Notes: a model not told the origin generated them from the letters alone. Shown: positions 36,090 through 44,345, counted from the first letter of the stretch. The stretch is 62,612 bases of DNA from an uncultured Sellimonas sp. (GCA_904393575.1 CAJFMZ010000002.1:1-62612); one strand, 5' to 3'. Translations and numbers: made by a program.

Positions 36090-36142
36090 ACAACATCTTG
36101 TGTTTGTTTAGCATTAAACTGCTAAAAACAACAAGATGTTGT
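36090..36142. promoter_or_regulatory. Candidate paired NrdR boxes upstream of nrdD
   Basis: ACAACATCTTGT (36090-36101) and ACAAGATGTTGT (36131-36142) are exact reverse complements, each a near-palindrome, with centres 41 bases apart (about four helical turns). The arrangement fits tandem NrdR repressor boxes, which sit in pairs before ribonucleotide reductase genes. They lie just upstream of the nrdD -35 box. The same bases could also form a long hairpin (36087-36145). Confidence 0.6.
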
Positions 36143-36150
36143 TTCTTGCG

Positions 36151-36180
36151 TTGACGGAGAAAAAAGAGGAATGGTATAAT
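36151..36180 (+). promoter_or_regulatory. nrdD promoter
   Basis: TTGACG (36151-36156) and a consensus TATAAT (36175-36180) are separated by 18 bases. It lies 38 bases before the nrdD start and 8 bases after the second NrdR-like box. Confidence 0.8.
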
Positions 36181-36217
36181 AAGACCAGCGACATGAATGA
36201 GAAAGGAAGTATGACAG

Positions 36218-38329
36218 ATGTATCAGGTAGTAAAGCGGGATGGGCAAATTGCGGAATTTGACATCCATAAGATCGGGGCTGCGATTCAAAAGGCATTTGA
36301 AGCAGCGGAAAAGAAGTATCATCCGAGCATTATCGATATGCTCGCTTTAAAAGTAACGGCCAACTTTGAGCCAAAGATAAAAAACGAAAAAATCAAAGTG
36401 GAGGAGATCCAGGACAGCGTGGAGGAAGTGCTCAGCCAGGCCGGGTATGCGGATGTGGCAAAGGGATATATTCTCTACAGGAAGCAAAGGGAGAAGATCC
36501 GGAACCTGAGATCCGCCACATTGAACTACAAAGAGCTGGTCAACAATTACTTACAGGTCAATGACTGGAGGGTCAAGGAGAATTCTACCGTGACCTACTC
36601 AGTGGGAGGTCTGATTTTGAGTAATTCCGGTGCAATCACAGCCAATTACTGGCTGTCCGAAGTGTATGACCAGGAGATTGCAGAGGCCCACAGAAATACG
36701 GACATTCATCTTCATGATCTTTCCATGCTCACCGGCTACTGCGCAGGATGGTCTTTGCGGCAGCTCATTCAGGAAGGACTGGGAGGCATTCCGGGAAAGA
36801 TCACGTCGGCGCCTGCCAAGCATTTGAGCGTGCTTTGCAATCAGATGGTCAATTTCCTCGGCATTATGCAGAATGAATGGGCAGGAGCCCAGGCGTTTTC
36901 CTCTTTTGATACCTATCTGGCACCGTTTGTAAGGACCGACCATCTGAGTTATACAGAGGTAAAGAAATGTATTGAGTCTTTCGTATACGGAGTCAATACG
37001 CCGTCCCGCTGGGGCACTCAGGCGCCGTTTACGAACATTACACTGGACTGGACCGTACCGTCTGATCTGAAAGACAAACCGGCCATTGTCGGCGGCAAAG
37101 AGATGGACTTCACCTACGGTGACTGCAAGAAAGAAATGGATATGGTAAATAAGGCGTTCATTGAAGTCATGATCGAAGGGGATGCCCAGGGACGCGGATT
37201 CCAGTATCCGATCCCGACCTATTCCATTACAAAGGATTTTGACTGGTCCGATACGGAGAACAACCGGCTTCTCTTTGAGATGACGTCCAAGTACGGAACA
37301 CCGTATTTTTCCAACTATATCAACAGCGACATGGAACCAAGCGATGTCCGGAGCATGTGCTGTCGTCTGAGACTGGATTTGAGAGAGCTCCGCAAGAAAG
37401 CAGGAGGATTCTTCGGAAGCGGAGAAAGCACCGGATCCATCGGCGTTGTGACGATCAATCTTCCGAGAATGGCATACCTGTCAAAAGACGAGGATGATTT
37501 CTTCCGGAGACTGGCACATATGATGGATATTGCGGCACGGTCCCTTCATATTAAGAGACAGGTGATCTCAAAACTCCTGGATGAAGGGCTCTACCCATAT
37601 ACGAAGCGGTACCTGGGAGGATTCGGAAACCATTTCTCCACCATCGGGCTCATCGGTATGAACGAGGCGGGACTGAATGCAAACTGGCTTCGGAAAGATA
37701 TTACCCACAAGGAGACCCAGGAATTTGCGGTGAAAGTACTGAACTTTATGAGAAACCGTCTCTCCGATTATCAGGAAGAGTATGAAGAGCTCTTTAATCT
37801 GGAAGCGACTCCGGCTGAGTCCACCACCTACCGGTTTGCAAAACACGATAAGGAGCAGTTCCCGGATATTATCACGGCAGCCGAAGGAGATGGAACACCA
37901 TATTATACGAACAGTTCTCACCTTCCGGTTGGATTTACCGATGATATTTTCGAGGCACTGGATATTCAGGATGAGCTTCAGACGCTGTATACGTCCGGCA
38001 CCGTATTCCATGCGTTCCTTGGGGAGAAGCTGCCGGGATGGAAAGAGTCAGCGCTGCTGGTAAGAAAGATTGCGGAAAATTACAAGCTTCCTTACTATAC
38101 GATTTCTCCGACCTACTCCATCTGCCAGGATCATGGATATCTCAACGGAGAGCAGTATACTTGCCCGCACTGCGGCAAGAAGACCGAGGTTTACAGCAGG
38201 ATCACCGGATACTATCGCCCGGTACAGAACTGGAACGATGGCAAGATTCAGGAATTTAAAGACCGGAAAGAATACAAAATCGAGAATTCTGTCTTAAGGA
38301 AAAAGAAGACCGATCCGGTGGAACAATAA
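36218..38329 (+). CDS. nrdD: Anaerobic ribonucleoside-triphosphate reductase
   Basis: The 703-residue class III reductase makes deoxyribonucleotides without oxygen. An ATP-cone allosteric domain occupies residues 1-95 (YQVVKRDGQIAEFDIHKIG). The catalytic core includes the HDLSMLTGYCAGWSLRQLI block near residue 168. The C-terminus has a zinc site with CPHCG near residue 649 and the glycyl radical loop RITGYYRPVQNW near residue 662. AAAGGAAG precedes the ATG at 36218. An out-of-frame ATG at 36210 gives only a very short frame. It depends on NrdG (35381). Confidence 0.97.
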   Translation: MYQVVKRDGQIAEFDIHKIGAAIQKAFEAAEKKYHPSIIDMLALKVTANFEPKIKNEKIKVEEIQDSVEEVLSQAGYADVAKGYILYRKQREKIRNLRSATLNYKELVNNYLQVNDWRVKENSTVTYSVGGLILSNSGAITANYWLSEVYDQEIAEAHRNTDIHLHDLSMLTGYCAGWSLRQLIQEGLGGIPGKITSAPAKHLSVLCNQMVNFLGIMQNEWAGAQAFSSFDTYLAPFVRTDHLSYTEVKKCIESFVYGVNTPSRWGTQAPFTNITLDWTVPSDLKDKPAIVGGKEMDFTYGDCKKEMDMVNKAFIEVMIEGDAQGRGFQYPIPTYSITKDFDWSDTENNRLLFEMTSKYGTPYFSNYINSDMEPSDVRSMCCRLRLDLRELRKKAGGFFGSGESTGSIGVVTINLPRMAYLSKDEDDFFRRLAHMMDIAARSLHIKRQVISKLLDEGLYPYTKRYLGGFGNHFSTIGLIGMNEAGLNANWLRKDITHKETQEFAVKVLNFMRNRLSDYQEEYEELFNLEATPAESTTYRFAKHDKEQFPDIITAAEGDGTPYYTNSSHLPVGFTDDIFEALDIQDELQTLYTSGTVFHAFLGEKLPGWKESALLVRKIAENYKLPYYTISPTYSICQDHGYLNGEQYTCPHCGKKTEVYSRITGYYRPVQNWNDGKIQEFKDRKEYKIENSVLRKKKTDPVEQ

Positions 38330-38336
38330 CGATCAG

Positions 38337-38379
38337 GCAGAAAGGCTGGCATGCTTACAAGGCGTGCCGGCCTTTCTGC
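38337..38379. terminator. Strong hairpin after nrdD
   Basis: GCAGAAAGGCTGGCATGC (38337-38354) pairs over 18 bp, two being G-T, with GCGTGCCGGCCTTTCTGC (38362-38379). No T run follows, so it may act in termination or mRNA 3'-end protection. Bases 38380-38491 hold no supported gene. Confidence 0.6.
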
Positions 38380-38491
38380 GCAGTTCCTTGCAAAACTGCA
38401 ACCTTGAAAAAAGGAATGGCAGCAGTGCTGATGACGGCAGAAGTACTGTTCCTTCTGCTGGTCTCGGCCCTTGCTGCCATATTGAAACTGA

Positions 38492-39127
38492 TTATTTTTT
38501 TAACGCACTGCTTTTTCCGATCAGGAAATGATCGTTTCTCAAAATTTCATAAGCTTTTTCATATTCATTGGACCGCATGTAACGGATCATCTTTTTGAGA
38601 TTCTCGTTTGCTTTATTGATATGCAGACCGTTCCGGACGGAATACAGCCCCATCCGGATAACCTCATTGAGGTTGTTTTCATAAATCCGGTTGATGCGTT
38701 CGTTGTCAAAGACACTTACGATTTCCATATGCATCTGGGTATCCGCCAGTTCCCACTGGTAGATATCCCCGGCGCAGGCGCACATGCGTACAACACGCTC
38801 CTCAATCCGGTAGGAGAATTCTTCCGCTCTGCCGCTTTCAAAAATCTCGCGGAAGGCTCCGCCCTCCAGAAGCTCCCTGAGCTGGTAGATTTCCTGAATG
38901 TCCTTGTCTGTGATTTCCTTTACCGTGATGGATTTATAATAATCCCGGACGATCAGGCCTTCGGAGTGAAGCGATTTCAGAGCAGTCCGGATCGGGTTGC
39001 GGCTCATGTGCAGATCGTCCGCCAGCATGGTCTCAGTAAGCTGCATGCCAGGCGGATAGGTCAGGTTCAGAATCCGCTCCTTAATTGTATGATATGCCTG
39101 GTCGGCAAGAGATATTTTGTCCGCCAT
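38492..39127 (-). CDS. GntR-family regulator, FCD (FadR) subfamily
   Basis: The 211-residue regulator has an N-terminal winged helix (residues 5-70, AYHTIKERILNLTYPPGMQLTETMLAD split by its turn, then MSRNPIRTALKSL). A helical FCD ligand domain follows (about 75-205), with DIQEIYQLRELLEGGAF and ADTQMHMEIV supplying likely metal or effector-binding residues. The ATG at 39127 has AAAGGAG upstream; the longer frame from 39172 would begin inside the operator. It is divergent from proC. The effector is unknown, but the neighbour suggests an amino acid. Confidence 0.9.
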   Translation of the reverse strand: MADKISLADQAYHTIKERILNLTYPPGMQLTETMLADDLHMSRNPIRTALKSLHSEGLIVRDYYKSITVKEITDKDIQEIYQLRELLEGGAFREIFESGRAEEFSYRIEERVVRMCACAGDIYQWELADTQMHMEIVSVFDNERINRIYENNLNEVIRMGLYSVRNGLHINKANENLKKMIRYMRSNEYEKAYEILRNDHFLIGKSSALKK

Positions 39128-39143
39128 GGGATCGACTCCTTTA

Positions 39144-39173
39144 ATGTATACTAATAATGTTATTGTATACAAT
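39144..39173. promoter_or_regulatory. GntR operator pair, gntR side
   Basis: Two GTATAC cores (39146-39151 and 39165-39170) are spaced 19 bases apart. The second is within the palindrome ATTGTATACAAT. The motif matches the GT-n-AC core of FCD-type GntR sites, and the pair lies just upstream of the gntR start. Confidence 0.65.
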
Positions 39174-39212
39174 TAGAAACGAAAATTCAAGGAAAAATCA
39201 AAGAAAAAATGA

Positions 39213-39241
39213 TTGACAAGGCCATGGAAGCGTGATATTTT
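39213..39241 (+). promoter_or_regulatory. proC promoter
   Basis: TTGACA (39213-39218) and TATTTT (39236-39241) are 17 bases apart, giving a start of transcription near 39248. The second operator pair would lie just downstream of that point, a position suited to repression. Confidence 0.6.
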
Positions 39242-39251
39242 ATAGGTAGAA

Positions 39252-39283
39252 ATTGTATACAACTTGTTTTGATGTATACAAAA
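39252..39283. promoter_or_regulatory. GntR operator pair, proC side
   Basis: GTATAC cores at 39255-39260 and 39274-39279 repeat the 19-base spacing of the first pair. The first is within ATTGTATACAAC, the second within ATGTATACAAAA. They lie between the proC promoter and its start codon. Confidence 0.65.
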
Positions 39284-39313
39284 TGATTAAAGCGGAAAAG
39301 GAGTGTATCACAC

Positions 39314-40108
39314 ATGAAGTTAGGATTTATCGGATGCGGAAATATGGCAAGCGCCATTATGGGCGGCATCATCAAGAAGGAAGTATTTCAGCCGGAGGAA
39401 ATCATCGGATCCGACGTGTTTGCGCCGACCAGAGAGAAAGCCAGAGACACATACGGAATCCAGATTACAGACAGCAATCTGGAAGTTGTCGAGAAATCGG
39501 AAGTGATTGTTCTTGCTGTAAAACCGCAGTTCTATGAATCAGTGATCACAGAGATCAAAGATAAAGTAACAGACGATAAGATCATTATCACCATTGCTCC
39601 GGGCAAGACACTGGCATGGCTGGAAGAGAAGTTCGGAAAGAAAGTGAAAATCGTAAGAACGATGCCAAATACACCGGCTATGGTTATGGAAGGAATGACA
39701 GCAGCATCACCGAACCCGTATCTTTCTGAGGAGGAAGTAAAATGTGCGTGCCACATTCTGGAGAGCTTTGGAAAAGTAGAAGTAATTCCGGAAAGACTGA
39801 TGGATGCGGTTGTAGGAGTAAGCGGAAGCTCACCGGCCTATGTATTTATTCTGATCGAAGCAATGGCAGACGCAGCTGTTTCAGACGGAATGCCAAGAGC
39901 CCAGGCTTACAAATTCGCAGCACAGGCTGTTATGGGAAGCGCAAAGATGGTACTGGAGACAGGCAAACATCCAGGAGAATTAAAAGACATGGTATGTTCT
40001 CCGGCAGGTACAACAATCGAGGCTGTCAGAGTACTGGAAGGAACAGGCTTCAGAAGCTCTGTGATCGAGGCAATGAAAGCCTGCACAGATATTGCAAAGG
40101 GCATGTAA
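39314..40108 (+). CDS. proC: Pyrroline-5-carboxylate reductase
   Basis: The 264-residue NAD(P)H-dependent enzyme makes L-proline in its last step. The Rossmann start KLGFIGCGNMASAIMGGII, VRTMPNTPAMVMEGMTAA near residue 115 and the C-terminal DMVCSPAGTTIEAVRVLE near residue 224 are diagnostic. Codon use is richer in A-ending codons than in the cobalamin genes. The adjacent divergent gntR and the paired operators indicate a dedicated regulator. proA and proB are not in the window. Confidence 0.96.
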   Translation: MKLGFIGCGNMASAIMGGIIKKEVFQPEEIIGSDVFAPTREKARDTYGIQITDSNLEVVEKSEVIVLAVKPQFYESVITEIKDKVTDDKIIITIAPGKTLAWLEEKFGKKVKIVRTMPNTPAMVMEGMTAASPNPYLSEEEVKCACHILESFGKVEVIPERLMDAVVGVSGSSPAYVFILIEAMADAAVSDGMPRAQAYKFAAQAVMGSAKMVLETGKHPGELKDMVCSPAGTTIEAVRVLEGTGFRSSVIEAMKACTDIAKGM

Positions 40109-40143
40109 AACAGGTATACTGTATTCGTACAGAAATTGAGGCG

Positions 40144-40177
40144 GCTCAGTTGTAGAGGTACAGCTGAGCTGTTTTTA
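40144..40177 (+). terminator. Rho-independent terminator after proC
   Basis: GCTCAGTTGT (40144-40153) pairs with ACAGCTGAGC (40160-40169), with one G-T pair, and TGTTTTTATT follows. Confidence 0.8.
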
Positions 40178-40265
40178 TTCTATCTGAAAAGCCTTATGGC
40201 ATTGGACAAGAACCTGGCGCGGTACGCGCGGATTCAATACAGCAGGAAGGAGCAAAACGGCAAAG

Positions 40266-40859
40266 ATGGAAGAAAAGAAAAAGAGTGTAAAAGACAGAAT
40301 TGTGTCGGCGGCATGGGAGCTGTTTTACGAGAAGGGATACGACACGACGACCGTAGATGATATTATCAGACTGTCTGATACATCTAAGGGATCGTTTTAC
40401 TATTATTTTGACGGGAAAGATGCGCTCTTAAATACGCTGTCATCGGTACTGGATGACCTGTATCTGTCTCTGAAAGAAGAGATGGATCCCAATATGGACA
40501 GTTTTGAGAAGCTGATGTTCTTAAATTACCGTTCACATCTGTTTATGGAAAAGACCATTAAAGTCGATCTGCTTGCGTCTCTGTATTCTACGCAGTTGAT
40601 TTCGAAAGGAGAGAGAAGCCTGCTGGATCAGAACAGAGAATACTATAAGCTGATCGCCTCTGTCATCGAGGAAGGCCAGAAGCGGGGAGAGATCAACAGG
40701 CGAAAGAGCGCCTCGGAACTTTTGAAGTATTATTCGCTCTGCGAGAGAGCGCTTGTCACAGACTGGTGTCTGAATAAGGGAAGCTACTCCCTGGGAGAAT
40801 ACAGCAGGGAATATATGCCGATTATGATGGAAAGCTTTAGAGGAAAACAGTTATCATGA
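40266..40859 (+). CDS. TetR/AcrR-family transcriptional regulator
   Basis: The 197-residue protein has the TetR helix-turn-helix in residues 8-55: VKDRIVSAAWELFYEKGYDT, then TTVDDIIRLSDTSKGSFYYYF. The C-terminal ligand domain is not recognisable. The start has AAGGAG about 15 bases upstream, at somewhat long spacing. The stop overlaps the next gene as ATGA, so it probably controls the adjacent EamA transporter and itself, as is common for such pairs. No clear operator palindrome was found upstream. Confidence 0.9.
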   Translation: MEEKKKSVKDRIVSAAWELFYEKGYDTTTVDDIIRLSDTSKGSFYYYFDGKDALLNTLSSVLDDLYLSLKEEMDPNMDSFEKLMFLNYRSHLFMEKTIKVDLLASLYSTQLISKGERSLLDQNREYYKLIASVIEEGQKRGEINRRKSASELLKYYSLCERALVTDWCLNKGSYSLGEYSREYMPIMMESFRGKQLS

Positions 40860-41755
40860 ACAACATGGAAAAGAGAGAGGCAATGCGTGGAGCGTGCATT
40901 GCCGTAATCGGGGGAATTTTCTGGGGACTGGCAGGTGTGTTCGGACAGTATCTGTTTACCTACAGAGGACTGAATGCACGCTGGCTGGTCAGCGTCCGGC
41001 TGGTACTGGCCGGACTTCTTTTGCTTGCAACGGTTCTGCTCAAGCAGAAAAAGGATACGTTCAGAATCTGGACAGACAAGAAGGACATCTTCTGGCTGAT
41101 CCTCTTTGCGATTTTCGGAATGGGAGGATGCCAGCTGACGTATTATTCGGCAGTGGAACTCTCCAATGCCGGGACGGCGACAGTGCTTCAGTATACGGCT
41201 CCTGCAATGATTATGGTCTATACGGCGGTCCGCCTCAAAAAACTGCCACGGCCCATGGAGATCGGAGCCCTTGTTCTGGCATTGTTTGGAACTTTCATTC
41301 TGGCAACACACGGGAATATCCATTCTCTGGCCATATCCAGGGCGGCATTGATCTGGGGGCTGTCCTCAGCAGTGATGATGGTCGCCTACAACCTGCTGCC
41401 GTTAAAGCTGATGAAGAAATACGGTACCTTCTGCGTCATTGGCTGGGGAATGCTGATCGGAGGCATTTTGATGTGCATGTTTACGCATCCATGGCATGTG
41501 ATGGGGACATGGGACTGGAAGGCAGTAGGCGCCATGGCGGTGGTCGTTGTGGTTGGCACGGTTCTGTCTTTTTCCTTCTATATGGAAGGAGTTCGTATTA
41601 TCGGAGCATCCAGGGCGAGCCTCTTCGCATCGGTGGAGCCGGTGACAGCAACAGCAGCAACTGTACTGATGATGCATGCAGTATTTACGATGTCCGATTT
41701 TTTTGGAATTGTGTGCATTATGGCGGCGGTTCTGATTTTATCGATTCGAAAATAA
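40856..41755 (+). CDS. EamA/DMT-superfamily transporter
   Basis: A 299-residue membrane protein with ten expected helices in two EamA halves. The first half contains GIFWGLAGVFGQYLFTYRGL and TYYSAVELSNAGTATVLQYT. The second half starts near residue 160 (ALIWGLSSAVMMVAYNLLP) and ends with EPVTATAATVLMMHAVFTMSDF. It resembles RhaT/YdcZ-type metabolite exporters; the substrate is unknown. It overlaps the upstream TetR gene by 4 bases. Confidence 0.9.
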   Translation: MNNMEKREAMRGACIAVIGGIFWGLAGVFGQYLFTYRGLNARWLVSVRLVLAGLLLLATVLLKQKKDTFRIWTDKKDIFWLILFAIFGMGGCQLTYYSAVELSNAGTATVLQYTAPAMIMVYTAVRLKKLPRPMEIGALVLALFGTFILATHGNIHSLAISRAALIWGLSSAVMMVAYNLLPLKLMKKYGTFCVIGWGMLIGGILMCMFTHPWHVMGTWDWKAVGAMAVVVVVGTVLSFSFYMEGVRIIGASRASLFASVEPVTATAATVLMMHAVFTMSDFFGIVCIMAAVLILSIRK

Positions 41756-41765
41756 GAAAAAACGT

Positions 41766-41832
41766 AACAAAACGGTTCCGCAGGGATCCGGGCTGGACAG
41801 CAGCCAATGGATCTCTGTGGAACCGTTTTGTT
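41766..41832. terminator. Long convergent hairpin between the EamA gene and bioY
   Basis: The 24-base arm at 41766-41789 (AACAAAACGGTTCC...) pairs with 41809-41832 (...GGAACCGTTTTGTT). On the minus strand it is followed by a T run, so it fits best as the bioY terminator, but it may act in both directions. Confidence 0.82.
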
Positions 41833-41858
41833 GAGTGGTAAGAATGGACAGATCCAGG

Positions 41859-42416
41859 TTATCTGACAGGAAGGCGTCTCCGAAGCTGAGGTCCCAGAAG
41901 AAGGGCCAGGGCAATCTTCAGAGCATCACCAGGAAGATAAGGGATGACTCCTGCGAACAATCCCTGTACGAAGGTCAGGTTCATCTGGAAGGAAAGCCAG
42001 AGAGTGCCAAACAAATAGGTAGCCAGGCTTCCGAGAATCAGCCCTGTCAAGGCCAAACAGGTTCCGCGAAGACCTTCCGGTTTTCTGAGGAACAGTCCTC
42101 CGATCAGAATCAGAAAGAGAAATCCGATCAGGTAGCCTCCGGTAGGGCCGGCAAGTTTTCCGATTCCGCCGGAAAAACCGGAGAAAACCGGAAGACCGCA
42201 GAGGCCAAGAAGCATATAGATGATATAGCTGAAAAACAACTGTCTCCATGGCAGAATGAATAATCCGATGTAAAGAACCAGATTGGTCAGTGTAATCGGC
42301 ACCGGGCTTACTGGAATGGGGATGGAAAGGGGCGCCAAAATGCAGATGATGGCAGTCATCAGTGCCGTAAGCACAAGATAGCGGGTCGAAACGGAAGTTG
42401 TCGTAGTGTGGTTCAT
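41859..42416 (-). CDS. bioY: Biotin transporter BioY (ECF S component)
   Basis: The 185-residue membrane protein is the substrate-binding S component for biotin uptake. The conserved SIPIPVSPVPITLTNLVLYI loop near residue 32 and GLCGLPVFSGFSGGIGKLAG followed by GPTGGYLIGF near residue 77 identify BioY. AGGAGG lies upstream of the ATG at 42416; a frame from 42449 is rejected. No energising EcfAAT genes are next to it, so it likely uses a shared module encoded elsewhere. A separate promoter (42468-42496) precedes it. Confidence 0.95.
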   Translation of the reverse strand: MNHTTTTSVSTRYLVLTALMTAIICILAPLSIPIPVSPVPITLTNLVLYIGLFILPWRQLFFSYIIYMLLGLCGLPVFSGFSGGIGKLAGPTGGYLIGFLFLILIGGLFLRKPEGLRGTCLALTGLILGSLATYLFGTLWLSFQMNLTFVQGLFAGVIPYLPGDALKIALALLLGPQLRRRLPVR

Positions 42417-42467
42417 AAATCGGTTCCTCCTGATTGTCTGGTCTGTCATGTTCTATAAGTTAGTCGA

Positions 42468-42496
42468 AGTATACTATGTCAGTGAAGAAATGTCAA
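42468..42496 (-). promoter_or_regulatory. bioY promoter
   Basis: On the minus strand TTGACA (42496-42491) and TATACT (42473-42468) are 17 bases apart, about 50 bases before the bioY start. No clear BirA palindrome was found around it. Confidence 0.65.
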
Positions 42497-42516
42497 CCTA
42501 AAATTTAAAAAACAGT

Positions 42517-43833
42517 TTACGATTCGACGGATGGGTCTGCAGCAGACTGTTTCTGAGACAGAAGATGACAGATCAGATCCTGCACCGTATCAAAGCCAAG
42601 TTCTGTGTTCAAGGTGAGATCGTAATTACCGGCATGACCCCAGAGACGTTTGGTATAATAGTGATAATTGTCAGAACGCCTGCGGTCCATTCTGCGGAGT
42701 TTCTGCATGGCATCAGACCGGGAGAGATGTTCCGTCTCCATGATCCGGCTGGTACGGTATTTGGCAGAAGCATGGAGGTACACTTTCAGACAGTTTGGAC
42801 GATCCCGCAGAACATAGTCGGCGCAGCGTCCCAGGATGACGCAGTTTCCTTTTGCGGCCAGCTCCCGGATTACGGAAGCCTCGGATTCGAAGATGGCATC
42901 CCGCGGCGCTTCCTGTGTATCAGAATAAATGTACATCTGGTTCACCAGATCATAGAGAAGACTGCTGGCCATGTTTTCTTCCCGGTCTTTGATAAACTGA
43001 GGCGTATATCCGGTAGAGCCGGCGGCCATCTGTATGATTTCATAATCATAAAACTCAAATCCGAGCCGTTCGGCCAGCGCTTTTCCAATGTCGTGTCCAC
43101 CGCTGCCGTACTGGCGGCCGATGACGATAACCGGTCCGGCATCCTGGGATGCATCGTGTGAAAGGTTGTCCTCCTTTGCGGAAGTAAGATCGCCAAACAG
43201 AAGACTGCTCAGGAAAGAAAGTTTCCGGCCAAACAGTCTGGCGATAAAGCCTACCAGAAGAGCGGCGATGATCGTTCCCTCGCGGACACCGTCCAGACGG
43301 CGGGCAAATAAAAAGGAAAGGGCAGCTGCGATGACTGCCAGCGATACATCAAAAGCGACTTTGGTGGAGCCGAATTCCGTGTGCCAGGTGGAGGATACCG
43401 CCCGGACAAAGGATTCTCCCGGAAGCATGGCTACGTCCGCAAGGACTTCTGTGTACACGCCGAAGCCAAGAATCACGCATCCGATTAAAAGATACAGGAC
43501 AGAAAACGGATAGCTTTCCGGATGGATGAAAAAGAGCATTTCCATTGTCAGATCGATAAAATATCCAAACAAAATAGAAATCGGAATCTGGAGAAAATGC
43601 TCCGCCTTAAAGTTCCGTCTTAGAATCGCCAGCTGAATCAGAATCAGCACAAGGCTGAAGGCGATGGTAAACTGCCCCAGGGTCAAAGGAAAGTTCAGAC
43701 TGAGCACATAGGGAATGGAAGAAATTGGAGAAGTTCCAAGATCTGCCTTTGTGATCAGGCTGACGCCAAGTGAGTTGATAAAAAGTCCGATTAAAAATAC
43801 AAGATAACGTTTTAGTTTTTCCATCATTGTCAT
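42517..43833 (-). CDS. Fusion of a YczE/DUF6198-type membrane domain and a cytidylate-kinase-like domain
   Basis: The 438-residue protein has two parts. Residues 1-215 hold about six hydrophobic segments (YLVFLIGLFINSLGVSLITK, ADLGTSPISSIPYVLS), resembling YczE/YitT-like DUF6198 membrane proteins. After a short polar linker, residues 232-435 match the cytidylate-kinase-like family (Pfam PF13189): VIGRQYGSGGHDIGKALAE, FYDYEIIQMAA, GNCVILGRCADYVL and MDRRRSDNYHYYT. The P-loop reads GSGG and lacks the usual lysine, as is normal in that family. True CMP kinase activity is therefore doubtful. GAGGGGG precedes the ATG at 43833. A marR gene lies 24 bases upstream on the same strand. Confidence 0.85.
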   Translation of the reverse strand: MTMMEKLKRYLVFLIGLFINSLGVSLITKADLGTSPISSIPYVLSLNFPLTLGQFTIAFSLVLILIQLAILRRNFKAEHFLQIPISILFGYFIDLTMEMLFFIHPESYPFSVLYLLIGCVILGFGVYTEVLADVAMLPGESFVRAVSSTWHTEFGSTKVAFDVSLAVIAAALSFLFARRLDGVREGTIIAALLVGFIARLFGRKLSFLSSLLFGDLTSAKEDNLSHDASQDAGPVIVIGRQYGSGGHDIGKALAERLGFEFYDYEIIQMAAGSTGYTPQFIKDREENMASSLLYDLVNQMYIYSDTQEAPRDAIFESEASVIRELAAKGNCVILGRCADYVLRDRPNCLKVYLHASAKYRTSRIMETEHLSRSDAMQKLRRMDRRRSDNYHYYTKRLWGHAGNYDLTLNTELGFDTVQDLICHLLSQKQSAADPSVES

Positions 43834-43857
43834 AGTGTCCCCCTCTGTTGATAGCGT

Positions 43858-44277
43858 TTAATTTGATAATGAATTCTGGTAAATCCGCTCAAAAATCTGA
43901 AGAAACAGGGCTTTTTCGTCTTTGGAGATCCCCTGAAATGCCTGGGATTCCAGATCTTCAAAAGCCAGAGTGACTGCTCTTGCCAGGGCTTCGCCCTTTT
44001 CAGTCAGAAATACGTACAGACTGCGGCGGTTCCCATCCCGCATCCGGCGGGTGACCAGTCCGTTTTCTTCCATGCGGTTCAGAAGTGTAGTGAGAGTTCC
44101 CGGCTCGATGTGGCAGCCTTTGGCAATCTCTTTTTGTCCTGCGCCATTGTGGTCTTTCAGGTAATCCAGAATTTTTGGCTGGCCGATGGTCAGGCCGGTT
44201 CCCTTTAGTCTGGCAGGGAGCTCTTTTTGCAGCAGCGAGTGCTCCGCCATAACGAGATAGTGAAATGATTCAGACAA
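43858..44277 (-). CDS. MarR-family transcriptional regulator (TTG start)
   Basis: The 139-residue winged-helix regulator has the DNA-binding core at residues 30-100: GQPKILDYLKDHNGAGQKEI, then HIEPGTLTTLLNRMEENGLV and the wing RRMRDGNRRSLYVFLTEKG. The start codon is TTG at 44277, with AGGAGG ending 10 bases upstream. An ATG nearer the ribosome binding site opens only a short frame. Palindromes at 44318-44345 lie in its promoter region, consistent with autoregulation. It probably regulates the adjacent membrane-kinase fusion. Confidence 0.88.
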   Translation of the reverse strand: MSESFHYLVMAEHSLLQKELPARLKGTGLTIGQPKILDYLKDHNGAGQKEIAKGCHIEPGTLTTLLNRMEENGLVTRRMRDGNRRSLYVFLTEKGEALARAVTLAFEDLESQAFQGISKDEKALFLQIFERIYQNSLSN

Positions 44278-44317
44278 ATCCCATTGTCCTCCTTCCGGTC
44301 ATAGATTTCGTAAAATA

Positions 44318-44345
44318 GTTTGAATTGAAACAATTTGAATTCAAA
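44318..44345. promoter_or_regulatory. Candidate MarR operator
   Basis: A perfect 12-bp palindrome TTTGAATTCAAA (44334-44345) and a near-palindrome GTTTGAATTGAAAC (44318-44331) lie side by side between the marR promoter and its start codon. Confidence 0.55.

Noticed and set aside
38404-38598. Small hydrophobic frame with TTG start after nrdD
   Set aside because: There is no good ribosome binding site and it overlaps the 3' end of gntR; evidence is too thin to call a gene.
40894-41841. Plus-strand 315-residue frame overlapping the EamA gene
   Set aside because: It is a shifted frame of a clear membrane transporter and lacks hydrophobic or domain structure.
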